DNA of 64,000 nucleotides from Helicobacter hepaticus ATCC 51449 (GTDB lineage Bacteria; Campylobacterota; Campylobacteria; Campylobacterales; Helicobacteraceae): NCBI RefSeq assembly GCF_000007905.1, contig NC_004917.1, positions 1,116,001 to 1,180,000 of the forward strand, read 5' to 3'. Shown piece by piece: positions 1 to 8,382 of this stretch (position 1 is its first letter; each line of letters starts with the position of its first letter). The notes under the pieces were generated by a model. It saw only the letters and a program-made list of their open reading frames with translations, ran no database searches and was not told where the DNA came from. The position numbers and the translations under genes were made by a program.

Positions 1-1
1 T

Positions 2-892
2 CAAAATGTTTGTGAAGCAAGGAATCTAATGGATTTAGAACTCTCGCATAATAAAATTTCTACTTTACCCTCTTGTTTATTTAACCAAAGAAAAAGCCCT
101 CTTTATATGATTGAATGGGATATTAATCCCGGAAAGGGTAAACTTCCCACATCTCCTAGACTTCTTTACCTCAAAATTAATCATAATAAACTCACATCTT
201 TGCCCGATACCATTAAAGATATAATTGAGCTTGAAGTTTCGCACAATCAGCTTCAATCTTTGCCTCATTCTATTGAAAATATGCGATTTTTGGATATTTC
301 TTATAATAAACTCACATCTTTGCCCCTAGATTTAGCAAAAATTGATTATGTGAATTACGAAGGCAATAAGATTGTTTATCCTAAAGATTTCAATTTAAGC
401 GAAGATAAGAGCTTGAGGCTATTTGATAATATAGCATTTTGGGATAGAGATTTTAGACTAGCTAATGATAACAAAGAAGCTAATGAAAATAATTCCCAAA
501 TATGCCTAAGCCAGAGTGAATACTCTCTATGGCGTCTAAGGCGCGCCTTATATACCGAAGAGGCGACATATTATCTTACACGCATTGTGCCAAAAAAATC
601 TCCAAAGAATGAAGCGATTTTTGATGTATATGGTATTGCGGGTTTTTTTAATTCACAAGAAAGGATTATTGTGCGGTTGATTTTTGATAATCAAGATATA
701 TCACAGGCAAGAGCTGTCCTTTTTATTGATTTGAGGGATGAAGAATCACAATCCAAACTTGTTTTTAGCTTGAAAAATGGCATATCATTGCCTGATTTTC
801 CTAAAAATTTATCACAAGATGTGCTTAGGGTTTATGAAAGTGCTAAGCCTTGTAAGCCGCCTTATGATACAAGATGGAGTGTTGATGATTAA
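2..892 (+). CDS. Leucine-rich repeat protein, 5' end outside the window
   Basis: The reading frame is open to the first bases of the window and the residues before the ATG at 29 already read as repeat sequence, so the true start lies upstream. At least four repeats of the LxxLxLxxNxLxxLP type are visible, for example LELSHNKISTLP, LKINHNKLTSLP, LEVSHNQLQSLP and LDISYNKLTSLP, in the first 110 residues. LRR folds bind proteins or peptides. The last 160 residues contain no domain I recognise and end in a charged tail. No membrane segment is visible in the part seen; a signal peptide could lie upstream. Function is unknown. Confidence 0.8.
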   Translation, partial: QNVCEARNLMDLELSHNKISTLPSCLFNQRKSPLYMIEWDINPGKGKLPTSPRLLYLKINHNKLTSLPDTIKDIIELEVSHNQLQSLPHSIENMRFLDISYNKLTSLPLDLAKIDYVNYEGNKIVYPKDFNLSEDKSLRLFDNIAFWDRDFRLANDNKEANENNSQICLSQSEYSLWRLRRALYTEEATYYLTRIVPKKSPKNEAIFDVYGIAGFFNSQERIIVRLIFDNQDISQARAVLFIDLRDEESQSKLVFSLKNGISLPDFPKNLSQDVLRVYESAKPCKPPYDTRWSVDD

Positions 893-921
893 TTTTTGTA
901 ACATACGCTTTACTTTTTAAC

Positions 922-935
922 AAAAAAAAAAAAAA
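922..935. repeat. Poly-A tract (A14) upstream of a membrane protein gene
   Basis: Fourteen consecutive A residues lie about 25 bp upstream of a plausible extended -10 (TGTGTTAGAAT, ending near 965). That places the tract at or just upstream of the -35 region of the gene starting at 993. Intergenic homopolymers at this distance are known in H. pylori to vary in length and to tune promoter strength. Confidence 0.5.
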
Positions 936-992
936 CGAAATTTTTACAAACAAATGTGTTAGAATGCAGAAATTTGTTCTTTGGGGGTGGCT

Positions 993-1568
993 ATGAATCT
1001 TAAAGATATGCAGAGGAGAGAAATTGAATTTTTAAAGAAAATTGGTTTATATTCTAGTGTAAGCTTAAGCACAATGCAAAAAATATGCAAATATGTATCG
1101 GCTATCATTGTGTTTGTGTATCTTGTTTTTGTTCAGGTGAAAACACCTTTTCTTTCACATACTTTTATTAATGTATTTACAGGAGCGGGTTTTGCTTTTT
1201 ACCTCTTTAAAAAAGACTATTTTAAAGTTGGGTTGCTTACGCTGTATATCGCTTTTGGCGGTATATGCCTTCTTGGTGTGCTCTTTTATCAAGGAATTTT
1301 TGGAGTAGAACATTTTAAATTACAAGAAATACTTGAAATTATCGCATCAAACAATGAGGATCTACACTCTCCTTATCAAGTAGGTTTATTGATGACTTGG
1401 AGTTTTGTGCCGCCACTCCTTTTTACACTATTAGCAGCCTTAAGCGTCTTTATGCGGCGATTTGAAAGCAAACTCCCTGCTTTATTTTTACTCTATTTAC
1501 TTCTTTTGCCTTTTGTATGGTTAATTGGCTGTATAATTGTGGGTGTATTTATAATTGATGATATTTAA
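993..1568 (+). CDS. Hypothetical multi-pass membrane protein
   Basis: A 191-residue protein that I do not recognise. About five hydrophobic segments are visible: near residues 27-46, 53-70, 76-97, 130-153 and 161-188. The N-terminal 25 residues are charged and probably cytoplasmic. The ATG at 993 is preferred over an in-frame TTG at 981 because the purine-rich GGGGGTGG lies just before it. It stands alone after the LRR gene and converges on the FAD reductase gene, whose stop it overlaps by a few bases. The promoter region carries the A14 tract. Confidence 0.7.
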   Translation: MNLKDMQRREIEFLKKIGLYSSVSLSTMQKICKYVSAIIVFVYLVFVQVKTPFLSHTFINVFTGAGFAFYLFKKDYFKVGLLTLYIAFGGICLLGVLFYQGIFGVEHFKLQEILEIIASNNEDLHSPYQVGLLMTWSFVPPLLFTLLAALSVFMRRFESKLPALFLLYLLLLPFVWLIGCIIVGVFIIDDI

Positions 1569-2536
1569 TTCTTTGCTCTTTTTGCAATCTCTTTGGCAAT
1601 ATCATATCCATACTTGATAGCAGCAGCGATTGAGCCACCATTTTTAAGCGCAATATCCCCCGCTACAAAGATATTTTTCACGCTGCTTTCCCATAAAGGA
1701 GAGCAAAGCGGCACACCCTTTTCATCTGTGGTAATAGAGCATTTTTTCAAAAAATCAATAGGTGAAGCACCACCAATAGCATAAATCACCCTATCAAATA
1801 CATCTTTACTCCCATCGCTAAAATGCACTCCTACCTTTCCGTTATCATCACTTAGCTCTGTAATATCAATGCCAAGCTTTGTGTGAAGTGAGCCATTTGC
1901 AATCACATCTTTAAGTGCAGCTGCATTTGTATCATTAATGCGTGAAAACTCACTTCGGCGGTAATTAAGCGTTACGCTCCCACCATTGTCTGCACTTTGG
2001 GCTAAATCATACGCATATTCCACAGCAGAGTTTCCTCCACCTACAACGAGAATCTTTTCATTTTTTTGCGCATCATTGGCATTGAAATTAATATATTTAC
2101 GAATTGTCGGTGGCAAAGCATAGCTTGGTTTATTGGGTTGTCCCATTTTCCCTATACAGATAACGACAAAATGCGCCTTATAGCTGCGATTATCTGTTGT
2201 AGTAATCACAAAGCCTTCACTATCTTTGCAAGGCACAACAGATTCCACATCGCTTTGATAAGTTACTTCAACAGGAGAGAGAATCTCATCAAAAAGTGCT
2301 AATGTGCTTTCTCTATCGCCATCTTTAAAGTCAATCTTTCCTTCTAATTGCACAACTTGCCCTTTGTAGTCCTTATCCACGCGTTTGCCTTCTTTGTAAA
2401 ACTTGCGAATACTCATATTGTGCAAATCACCTTTTTCAAGTGCTATCACACTTAAATTGCGTGCTTGAGATTCTATAATAGCACTAATCCCAGCAGGTCC
2501 GCAGCCTACTACAGCTACATCATATACTTTATTCAT
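1565..2536 (-). CDS. fqrB: NAD(P)H-dependent FAD reductase, FqrB-like (thioredoxin reductase fold)
   Basis: A 323-residue two-dinucleotide-domain flavoprotein. The N-terminal FAD motif GCGPAG sits near residues 11-16 and the NAD(P)H motif GGGNSAVE is near residue 170. The C-terminal FAD motif (FVAGD) is present. The redox CxxC of true thioredoxin reductases is missing, which fits the H. pylori HP1164 group, shown to reduce flavodoxin (FqrB). The ATG at 2536 is chosen over an upstream in-frame ATG because GGAGG lies 5 nt before it. The start overlaps the end of ccoS by 8 nt, so the two are probably translationally coupled. A role in flavodoxin-linked pyruvate or 2-oxoglutarate electron transfer is inference from the family. 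Confidence 0.85.
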   Translation of the reverse strand: MNKVYDVAVVGCGPAGISAIIESQARNLSVIALEKGDLHNMSIRKFYKEGKRVDKDYKGQVVQLEGKIDFKDGDRESTLALFDEILSPVEVTYQSDVESVVPCKDSEGFVITTTDNRSYKAHFVVICIGKMGQPNKPSYALPPTIRKYINFNANDAQKNEKILVVGGGNSAVEYAYDLAQSADNGGSVTLNYRRSEFSRINDTNAAALKDVIANGSLHTKLGIDITELSDDNGKVGVHFSDGSKDVFDRVIYAIGGASPIDFLKKCSITTDEKGVPLCSPLWESSVKNIFVAGDIALKNGGSIAAAIKYGYDIAKEIAKRAKN

Positions 2537-2753
2537 CATTGCCTCCTTTATTTTGTATGGCAGGTTTATTTTGTTTTTTATCAGTTTTTGCAGCAAGGTT
2601 TAAGTCTTCCACAGAATCAAAAAGCACACCCTGCATCATTTTGTTTGCATCATCAAATTGTCCATTTTTTAAGCCCCATATAAATGCAAGTAATCCAAAT
2701 AAGCCTAGCACAAGAGAAACACCGAGCATTACAGCAATCATTTCGGTATTCAT
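2529..2753 (-). CDS. ccoS: CcoS, cbb3 cytochrome oxidase assembly protein
   Basis: A 74-residue protein with one N-terminal membrane helix (about residues 5-27) followed by the family signature FIWGLKNGQFDD and a segment like LFDSVEDLN. The charged tail is variable in this family. CcoS is needed for cofactor insertion into the cbb3-type terminal oxidase, the main oxidase of microaerophiles. It is the first gene of a two-gene unit and its final codons contain the ribosome binding site of the flavoprotein gene that follows. Confidence 0.88.
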   Translation of the reverse strand: MNTEMIAVMLGVSLVLGLFGLLAFIWGLKNGQFDDANKMMQGVLFDSVEDLNLAAKTDKKQNKPAIQNKGGNDE

Positions 2754-2871
2754 TAGTATTGAACCTTTTTGATGATGAATTTTTACAGGATTCTAACATA
2801 TTTTTAATTACGAAACTAAATAAAATATGTTTTTATATGGATAATATTTATAAAAATATACTTTTAAGTAG

Positions 2872-2877
2872 TATAAT
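2872..2877 (+). promoter_or_regulatory. -10 element of the chemoreceptor gene
   Basis: A perfect TATAAT lies 31 nt upstream of the chemoreceptor start in a very AT-rich region. This matches the housekeeping sigma-80 promoters of Helicobacter, which rely on the -10 and periodic AT tracts more than on a -35. Confidence 0.5.
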
Positions 2878-2908
2878 TTCTTAAATATTTTAAGGGAGAT
2901 AATAAATT

Positions 2909-4579
2909 ATGTCTAAGACTTTAGAGGTTCAGCCCCCAAAGAAAAAAACAAGCATAGGTGTTATACTTGGTTTTGGTTTTGGGGTTTTAATTGTATTTTC
3001 GTGTGTGATGGTATTCTTAAGTCTTAATCGCGTAAGCAGTATCAATGCCTCATTGAGCGAAATTAATGATAAAAATGCCCTTGCTCAACGTTATGCAATC
3101 AACTTTCGGGGAAGTGTGCATGATAGAGCTATTGCTGTGCGTGATGTAGTGCTTATTAGTAGTGAGGATAAAAACGGATTGCAACAGCTTTTAGAACAGA
3201 TTAATGCACTAGAGAAATTTTACAAAGAAGCAGAAGATAATATGAAGCAGAAGTTTATTGATGCAAAACTGCTCAATAAAAAAGAACTAAGCATTTTGCA
3301 CTCTATTGAGGAAACACAAGCTAAAGCTATTCCGCTTATTGTTCAAATTATTCAGGCTAAGCTCGCAGGAGATTCTCAAAAGGCGCGCACTATTCTTACA
3401 ACACTTTCTCCTTATTTTACGCAGTGGCTTGCAGAAATTAATGAATTTATTGATTATCAAGAAAATGCTAATTCAGGGCTTACACATCAGCTAAGAAGTG
3501 ATGTTAGTGAGTTTAGAATCTTACTTTTAGTGCTTTTGGCTTGTAGCGTGATTTTTGGTGTAATTGTAGCTATTGTGATTATTCGTAATTTGTTGCGTTT
3601 GCTTGGTGGAGAGCCTTATATAGCTTCATATATTGTTTCTAAAATTGCTAATGGAGACCTATCTGGACATATAACATACAAAAATAAAGATTCTATACTT
3701 TCATCCATTGCAAGTATGCAGGAAGGATTAAGAGAAATTGTAGAGGCTATTACGCATTCATCGCAGCAAGTGAATAAAATCGCGCTTGAAGTCTCTGATG
3801 TAGCGAGAAAAGCGCAAGATGACGCTAATACACAAATGCAAAATTCAGCAGCCATAGTTGGTAAAATAGAGCAAATAAACCATTCTGTCGCAGAGGTATC
3901 AGATATTGCCAAACAAACAGAGGAAAATTCAGTCAAAAGTGTTGAAATTTCATCTAAGGGTGTGGAGATTATTAATATTACAGCCCAAGAGATTGGCAAA
4001 ATTACAGAAATGATTAGCTCTTCAGCGGATAATATTCGTGGTTTGCAACAACAATCTGTGGAAATTGGTGGGAGTGCAGGCTTAATTGCGGAAATTGCAG
4101 ATCAAACAAACTTACTTGCTCTTAATGCAGCAATAGAAGCTGCACGTGCAGGAGAACACGGAAGAGGATTTGCTGTTGTTGCAGATGAGGTGCGAAAACT
4201 CGCAGAGCGCACAGCTTCTACTACGGCGGAAATCGCTAATATGATAACACTTATTCAAGAGAGTATAGGTGTTTCTGTGAATTCTATTGAAGCCATTGTG
4301 CCACAAATTGATAAGGGACAAAAGCTCATTTTAGATTCTGTGCATACATTAGAAGAAATCCAAAGTCAAGCTCAAGATTCTCTCCAAAAAGCTCAAGTGG
4401 TAGCATCTTCTTCAGTTCAACAAGAAGATACAATGCAGAGTATTTTGCACGATATGCAGAGTATTTCTACATTATCTCAGGAGACAAGAAATTCACTTGA
4501 AAATACCAATAAGGCTATTGGTGAGCTTAAAAATATCTCTGATGCCTTAAAAAAGAATATGACACATTTTAAGGTGTAA
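2909..4579 (+). CDS. Methyl-accepting chemotaxis protein
   Basis: A 556-residue transmembrane chemoreceptor. TM1 is near residues 18-39, a periplasmic helical ligand-binding region (four-helix-bundle type) spans about 40-200, and TM2 is near 202-226. A HAMP region follows ([20 protein letters not shown]), then a long coiled-coil signalling domain. The hairpin tip that contacts CheA and CheW is very well conserved ([19 protein letters not shown] near residues 398-416). The ligand cannot be told from the sequence. The gene has its own promoter, a good ribosome binding site (AAGGGAG) and a terminator directly after its stop. No C-terminal CheR-docking pentapeptide is present. Confidence 0.93.
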   Translation: MSKTLEVQPPKKKTSIGVILGFGFGVLIVFSCVMVFLSLNRVSSINASLSEINDKNALAQRYAINFRGSVHDRAIAVRDVVLISSEDKNGLQQLLEQINALEKFYKEAEDNMKQKFIDAKLLNKKELSILHSIEETQAKAIPLIVQIIQAKLAGDSQKARTILTTLSPYFTQWLAEINEFIDYQENANSGLTHQLRSDVSEFRILLLVLLACSVIFGVIVAIVIIRNLLRLLGGEPYIASYIVSKIANGDLSGHITYKNKDSILSSIASMQEGLREIVEAITHSSQQVNKIALEVSDVARKAQDDANTQMQNSAAIVGKIEQINHSVAEVSDIAKQTEENSVKSVEISSKGVEIINITAQEIGKITEMISSSADNIRGLQQQSVEIGGSAGLIAEIADQTNLLALNAAIEAARAGEHGRGFAVVADEVRKLAERTASTTAEIANMITLIQESIGVSVNSIEAIVPQIDKGQKLILDSVHTLEEIQSQAQDSLQKAQVVASSSVQQEDTMQSILHDMQSISTLSQETRNSLENTNKAIGELKNISDALKKNMTHFKV

Positions 4580-4589
4580 TAAAAAAGAC

Positions 4590-4623
4590 AAAGGGCAATT
4601 TTTCTAGGTTAATCGCCCTTTTT
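4590..4623. terminator. Hairpin terminator shared by convergent genes
   Basis: The arms AAAGGGC (4590-4596) and GCCCTTT (4615-4621) form a hairpin followed by T residues. It ends the chemoreceptor transcript and overlaps the last codons of recG on the other strand, so it may work in both directions. Confidence 0.6.
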
Positions 4624-6490
4624 GTGCATTTTGTTGTTGAATAAGCATTTTTGCTTCTTTAATGATATTTTCATCGCTTCCCATATCAAAATATATAAAT
4701 TCATCGCCACTTTGTCGCTCTCCACTTAATAAATCTCCACTATTGCGATATTTTAAATCAAGTTCAGCAATGTCAAATCCGTTAAGGGTGCTACAAAAAG
4801 CTTTTAATCGTTCATTTTGCGGTTGATGTGTATAAAGATAGCAGTATCCTTTTAATCCGTTTCGGCTTACGCGCCCACGCAACTGGTGCAATGTGGCTAA
4901 TCCTAGTCGTTCGGGTGCAACAATGACAATAGTAGAGACTTTTGGCAGGGAGATTCCCACCTCAACAAGTGTAGTAGCAAGGAGTAAAGAGCCATTGTGC
5001 GCAAAATCATCTATAACATTTTGTTTGTTTTTATCTTTACCTGAAGTGTAATGCACGCTATTAAAATGCTTTTGCCAAAAGCTTAATCCCTCATTTAAAG
5101 AAAGATAATCAAGATGCTCACTTTCTTCTACAAGAGGATAGATAATGATTGCCTGATGTCCTTGATTGATTTCATTTTGTAAGGCAGAAAGTAAAGTTTT
5201 AAAGGTGCTTTTATCTACAATGGAAGTGCTTATATCTTTTTTGAAAGGTAGGTCTTGAATGACACTTAAGTCAATAAATTGTGCATTAATCATCGCAAGA
5301 GTTCGTGGAATAGGAGTGGCTGAAAATTGCAAAATATGAGGACGAGCATTTTTATGGGCGTCTTGTCCTATTTTTTCTAACCCATAGCGTTGATTTGTCC
5401 CAAAGCGATGCTGTTCATCGCTCATTACAAGGGCTACATTTTCTAATGTAATCTCACGATATAGCAAGGCTTGCGTGCCTATGATAAAATGTGCTTCTTG
5501 CAAATCTTGACGCGTTTTAGCAGTAATAAGATGTATTTTGATAAATGGTGGAAGCAGTCGTTTTGCTTCTTCATAAAGTTGGGTAGCAAGAATTGTAGTG
5601 GGTGCCATAAGAATGCTTGTGTGTGGATATGTCATCATTACAGCACAGAGGATTACTATTGTTTTGCCACAGCCCACATCACCCATAATAAGTCGCCTTG
5701 CTGCAATTTTGGAATCTAAATCTAAGCTTATATCTTTTATGGCGGAGCATTGTCCGCTTGTGAGGGAAAAAGGCAAAGATTCTATAAAAGGCGTAATATC
5801 GTTATTGCAGCGATATTTGGCTTTGAAATGTATCTTTTTGCGTGAGAGTAAGTGCAAATAATGATAAATTTCAATAAATTTAAGCGCATTCATATGTTCT
5901 TGGGGCAATGCGTTGTGTTTTTTAAAAGCGAGCATAAAATGCGATGAGGGTGTAAAAATTTCATATATTTTTTGAGCAATCTCTTGAGGAATACCACAAG
6001 AGAGGAGATTATCTATATTGATAGCAGCTTGAGTTAATTCCTGCATTGCTTTAGCACTAAGCAGGGTAGTTTTAAAATGTGGTGTAATGGTGTTAATGTG
6101 CTTAATAGATTTTGGTTGAATTAGAGTGTAGCGCTGGTTATAGGTTTCAAGTTTGCCTAATACATAATGAGTAGAATCTTCACTAAAAATCTTTTTGTGA
6201 AAAGGCTTTGGGTGGAAGATAATCATTTCAAGGGGCTGATTAAAATCGCTCATCGTAGCGTAAATGCTTAAACGAGCATTTTTGCCAAAACCGAGCGTTT
6301 TTGTATCGTGTATATGCACTTTGATAAGGACATTGCTATGAGGAGTAAGAGTAGGAGTAAGCGTGGTGTCAATATAAGATTTGGGAACGTGAGTAATGAT
6401 AAGAGCAAGGAGATTGTTTATTTTAAGTTTTTTTAGACGCGATTGATTGGTTTTATCAAGATGTTGAATAAAGGAGCTAAAATCATACAT
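4604..6490 (-). CDS. recG: RecG ATP-dependent DNA helicase
   Basis: A 628-residue SF2 helicase that reverses stalled forks and processes Holliday junctions. The N-terminal wedge/OB region is short, as usual in Campylobacterota. Walker A GDVGCGKT is at residues 270-277, the DEQH box at 358-361, then SATPIPRT. Late motifs include the QLRGRVSR motif VI with arginine finger. It lies 8 nt after gap and has only a weak ribosome binding site, so it is probably co-transcribed with gap. Its 3' end lies in a shared terminator. Confidence 0.95.
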   Translation of the reverse strand: MYDFSSFIQHLDKTNQSRLKKLKINNLLALIITHVPKSYIDTTLTPTLTPHSNVLIKVHIHDTKTLGFGKNARLSIYATMSDFNQPLEMIIFHPKPFHKKIFSEDSTHYVLGKLETYNQRYTLIQPKSIKHINTITPHFKTTLLSAKAMQELTQAAINIDNLLSCGIPQEIAQKIYEIFTPSSHFMLAFKKHNALPQEHMNALKFIEIYHYLHLLSRKKIHFKAKYRCNNDITPFIESLPFSLTSGQCSAIKDISLDLDSKIAARRLIMGDVGCGKTIVILCAVMMTYPHTSILMAPTTILATQLYEEAKRLLPPFIKIHLITAKTRQDLQEAHFIIGTQALLYREITLENVALVMSDEQHRFGTNQRYGLEKIGQDAHKNARPHILQFSATPIPRTLAMINAQFIDLSVIQDLPFKKDISTSIVDKSTFKTLLSALQNEINQGHQAIIIYPLVEESEHLDYLSLNEGLSFWQKHFNSVHYTSGKDKNKQNVIDDFAHNGSLLLATTLVEVGISLPKVSTIVIVAPERLGLATLHQLRGRVSRNGLKGYCYLYTHQPQNERLKAFCSTLNGFDIAELDLKYRNSGDLLSGERQSGDEFIYFDMGSDENIIKEAKMLIQQQNAQKGRLT

Positions 6491-6498
6491 AAATTAAT

Positions 6499-7515
6499 TT
6501 AAGAGCTAATAAATTGTGCCATATCAAGCAAACGATTAGCGTATCCCCATTCATTATCACACCACGCCATAACACGAGCCATATTGCCATTAACGATATA
6601 GCTTAAATCTGGTGCAAATACAACACTATGAGGATTCCCTATAAAATCACTGCTTACGCCTTGTTTGGAATCAATGCCAATAATTCCTTTCATTGAGGTT
6701 TTACTTGCATTTATAAGTGCATTATTAAGTTCCGTGATAGTCGTTTGACGCGAAAGATTAAAGGTTATGTCAATAAGCAAAACATTTGAAATGGGCACAC
6801 GCACACTATGTCCATCTATTTTTCCCTCAAGTTCTGGGAGGATTCGCATAAGTGTGCGTGTTGCACCTGTATGAGTGGGGATAATATTTTGAGCAGCAGC
6901 TCGTGAGCGGCGTTTATTTGTAGGATAAACGCTATCAAGGAGAGATTGTTCATTTGTATAGCTGTGCATAATGCAAAAACTCGCTACTTCAATACCAAAA
7001 CATTCATCAATAATCTTGCAAAGCGGTGCTAGAGCATTTGCAGTGCAAGAGGCATTAGAGATAATAGATTCTTTGGCATAGAGGGTATGATTAACTCCAA
7101 GTGCAAAGGTTGGCATATTATCGGTTGGTGTAGCAGAGAGAATAACTCTTTTTATACCTTTTTCACAATGATGTGTAAGCTGCTTAGAATCTAAAAATTG
7201 CCCACTTGATTCAATAACAATATCAGCCCCACACGCAGCAAAATCAAGTTCTTTAGGATTGCTATGATTAAAAGTGCGAATAGGTGGATAAGTGTTGTGA
7301 TTATTTTTAAGTATAAGAGTATTAGAGGTGTGCGAAACTTCAAAGGGAAGTGTGCGATGGGTGGTGTCATTCTCAAGCAGATAGCTTAGAATCTCCCAAT
7401 CGTTAATATCATTAATGGCAACAATGCTTATGTGTTCTTTGTATTTATGTTGCAAGGCTACGCGCATAATACTTCTGCCAATGCGTCCAAAGCCATTAAT
7501 AGCAATATTTATCAT
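6499..7515 (-). CDS. gap: Glyceraldehyde-3-phosphate dehydrogenase
   Basis: A 338-residue tetrameric glycolytic/gluconeogenic enzyme. The Rossmann motif NGFGRIGR is at residues 7-14, the catalytic cysteine is C157 in SNASCTAN, and the activating histidine is near H184. The C-terminal WCDNEWGYANR motif is intact. Start ATG at 7515 has AAGGGAT upstream. It is the first gene of a gap-recG unit. Cofactor preference cannot be settled by eye. Confidence 0.95.
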   Translation of the reverse strand: MINIAINGFGRIGRSIMRVALQHKYKEHISIVAINDINDWEILSYLLENDTTHRTLPFEVSHTSNTLILKNNHNTYPPIRTFNHSNPKELDFAACGADIVIESSGQFLDSKQLTHHCEKGIKRVILSATPTDNMPTFALGVNHTLYAKESIISNASCTANALAPLCKIIDECFGIEVASFCIMHSYTNEQSLLDSVYPTNKRRSRAAAQNIIPTHTGATRTLMRILPELEGKIDGHSVRVPISNVLLIDITFNLSRQTTITELNNALINASKTSMKGIIGIDSKQGVSSDFIGNPHSVVFAPDLSYIVNGNMARVMAWCDNEWGYANRLLDMAQFISS

Positions 7516-7554
7516 CTTATCCCTTGAAAATTAAATGCTAAAGTGCAAAAAGCG

Positions 7555-7560
7555 ATTGTA
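7555..7560 (-). promoter_or_regulatory. -10 element for gap-recG
   Basis: TACAAT on the minus strand lies about 40 nt upstream of the gap start codon, in the spacer shared with the divergent dehydrogenase gene. Confidence 0.35.
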
Positions 7561-7570
7561 GCATATTTGC

Positions 7571-7576
7571 TATAAT
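7571..7576 (+). promoter_or_regulatory. -10 element for the short-chain dehydrogenase
   Basis: A perfect TATAAT, 34 nt upstream of the ATG at 7611, back to back with the -10 of gap. Confidence 0.45.
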
Positions 7577-7610
7577 AGTCATATTTTTATTGATTTTGAG
7601 AGGATAAGAA

Positions 7611-8375
7611 ATGAATACTTTTCGTGTGGCAATTACAGGAGCGAGCAGTGGTATAGGTAGAGCATTAGCAATTTGTTTTGCAAATGAGGCAACTCATTTA
7701 TATATTGCAGGACGCAATAAGGAGCGATTAGAAGAGAGTAGAGCATATATTTTAGCTGCAAATCCTCAAGCACAAGTAGAAATTTCTTGTTTTGATGTAA
7801 GCGATGAAAAGTCGTGCAAACTTTGGTGTGAAGAAATATTTGTCTCTCGCCTTGATGTGCTTATTATAAATGCAGGGGTTGCGATGGGAGAAAAAGAGAG
7901 TGTAAAAAAACATTTTGAAATTTGTCATACAAATGTTATGGGTGTAGCCTATATTGCATTTTACGCACTTGAAGCATTCCGTAAGCAAGAATTAAAAGAT
8001 AAAAAGAGAGGACAAATAGTGCTTATGGCATCTATTGCAGCACTTCTTTCATTGCCAAATGCACCAAGTTATAGTGCTTCAAAGAGTTTTGTTAAAAGTT
8101 TGGGAGAAAGTTTGAGCGTGGCGCAAAAAGATGTGCATATTACAACTATTTGTCCGGGGTTTATTAAAACGCCACTGACAGATTATATTCACCATTCTAT
8201 TCCACAAATGAGTGTTGAACAGGCAAGTAAAAAGATGTATTATGCGATTAAGAAAGGCAAAAGTTTCTACGCATTTCCACACTCTTTAGCGTATGCAGCA
8301 AGATTCTATACTATTTTACCATTTTGGCTCAAACGCGCACTTGTGAATCTTATAGGCTTTATGGGGAGGCTATAA
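7611..8375 (+). CDS. SDR-family NAD(P)-dependent oxidoreductase
   Basis: A 254-residue classical short-chain dehydrogenase. The cofactor motif TGASSGIG is at residues 9-16, NAG at 87-89, the catalytic serine near S141 and the YxxxK pair at Y154/K158. The C-terminal 30 residues are hydrophobic and basic, which suggests membrane association. The arginine after the first beta strand region (GRNK near 34-37) favours NADP(H), by family rule. The substrate is unknown. It is monocistronic, between gap and a convergent sulfatase gene that starts 8 nt past its stop. Confidence 0.88.
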   Translation: MNTFRVAITGASSGIGRALAICFANEATHLYIAGRNKERLEESRAYILAANPQAQVEISCFDVSDEKSCKLWCEEIFVSRLDVLIINAGVAMGEKESVKKHFEICHTNVMGVAYIAFYALEAFRKQELKDKKRGQIVLMASIAALLSLPNAPSYSASKSFVKSLGESLSVAQKDVHITTICPGFIKTPLTDYIHHSIPQMSVEQASKKMYYAIKKGKSFYAFPHSLAYAARFYTILPFWLKRALVNLIGFMGRL

Positions 8376-8382
8376 GTTTAAG

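Noticed and set aside
3616-3999. Open frame antisense to the chemoreceptor
   Set aside because: Mirror of the coiled-coil coding pattern; composition is an artefact.
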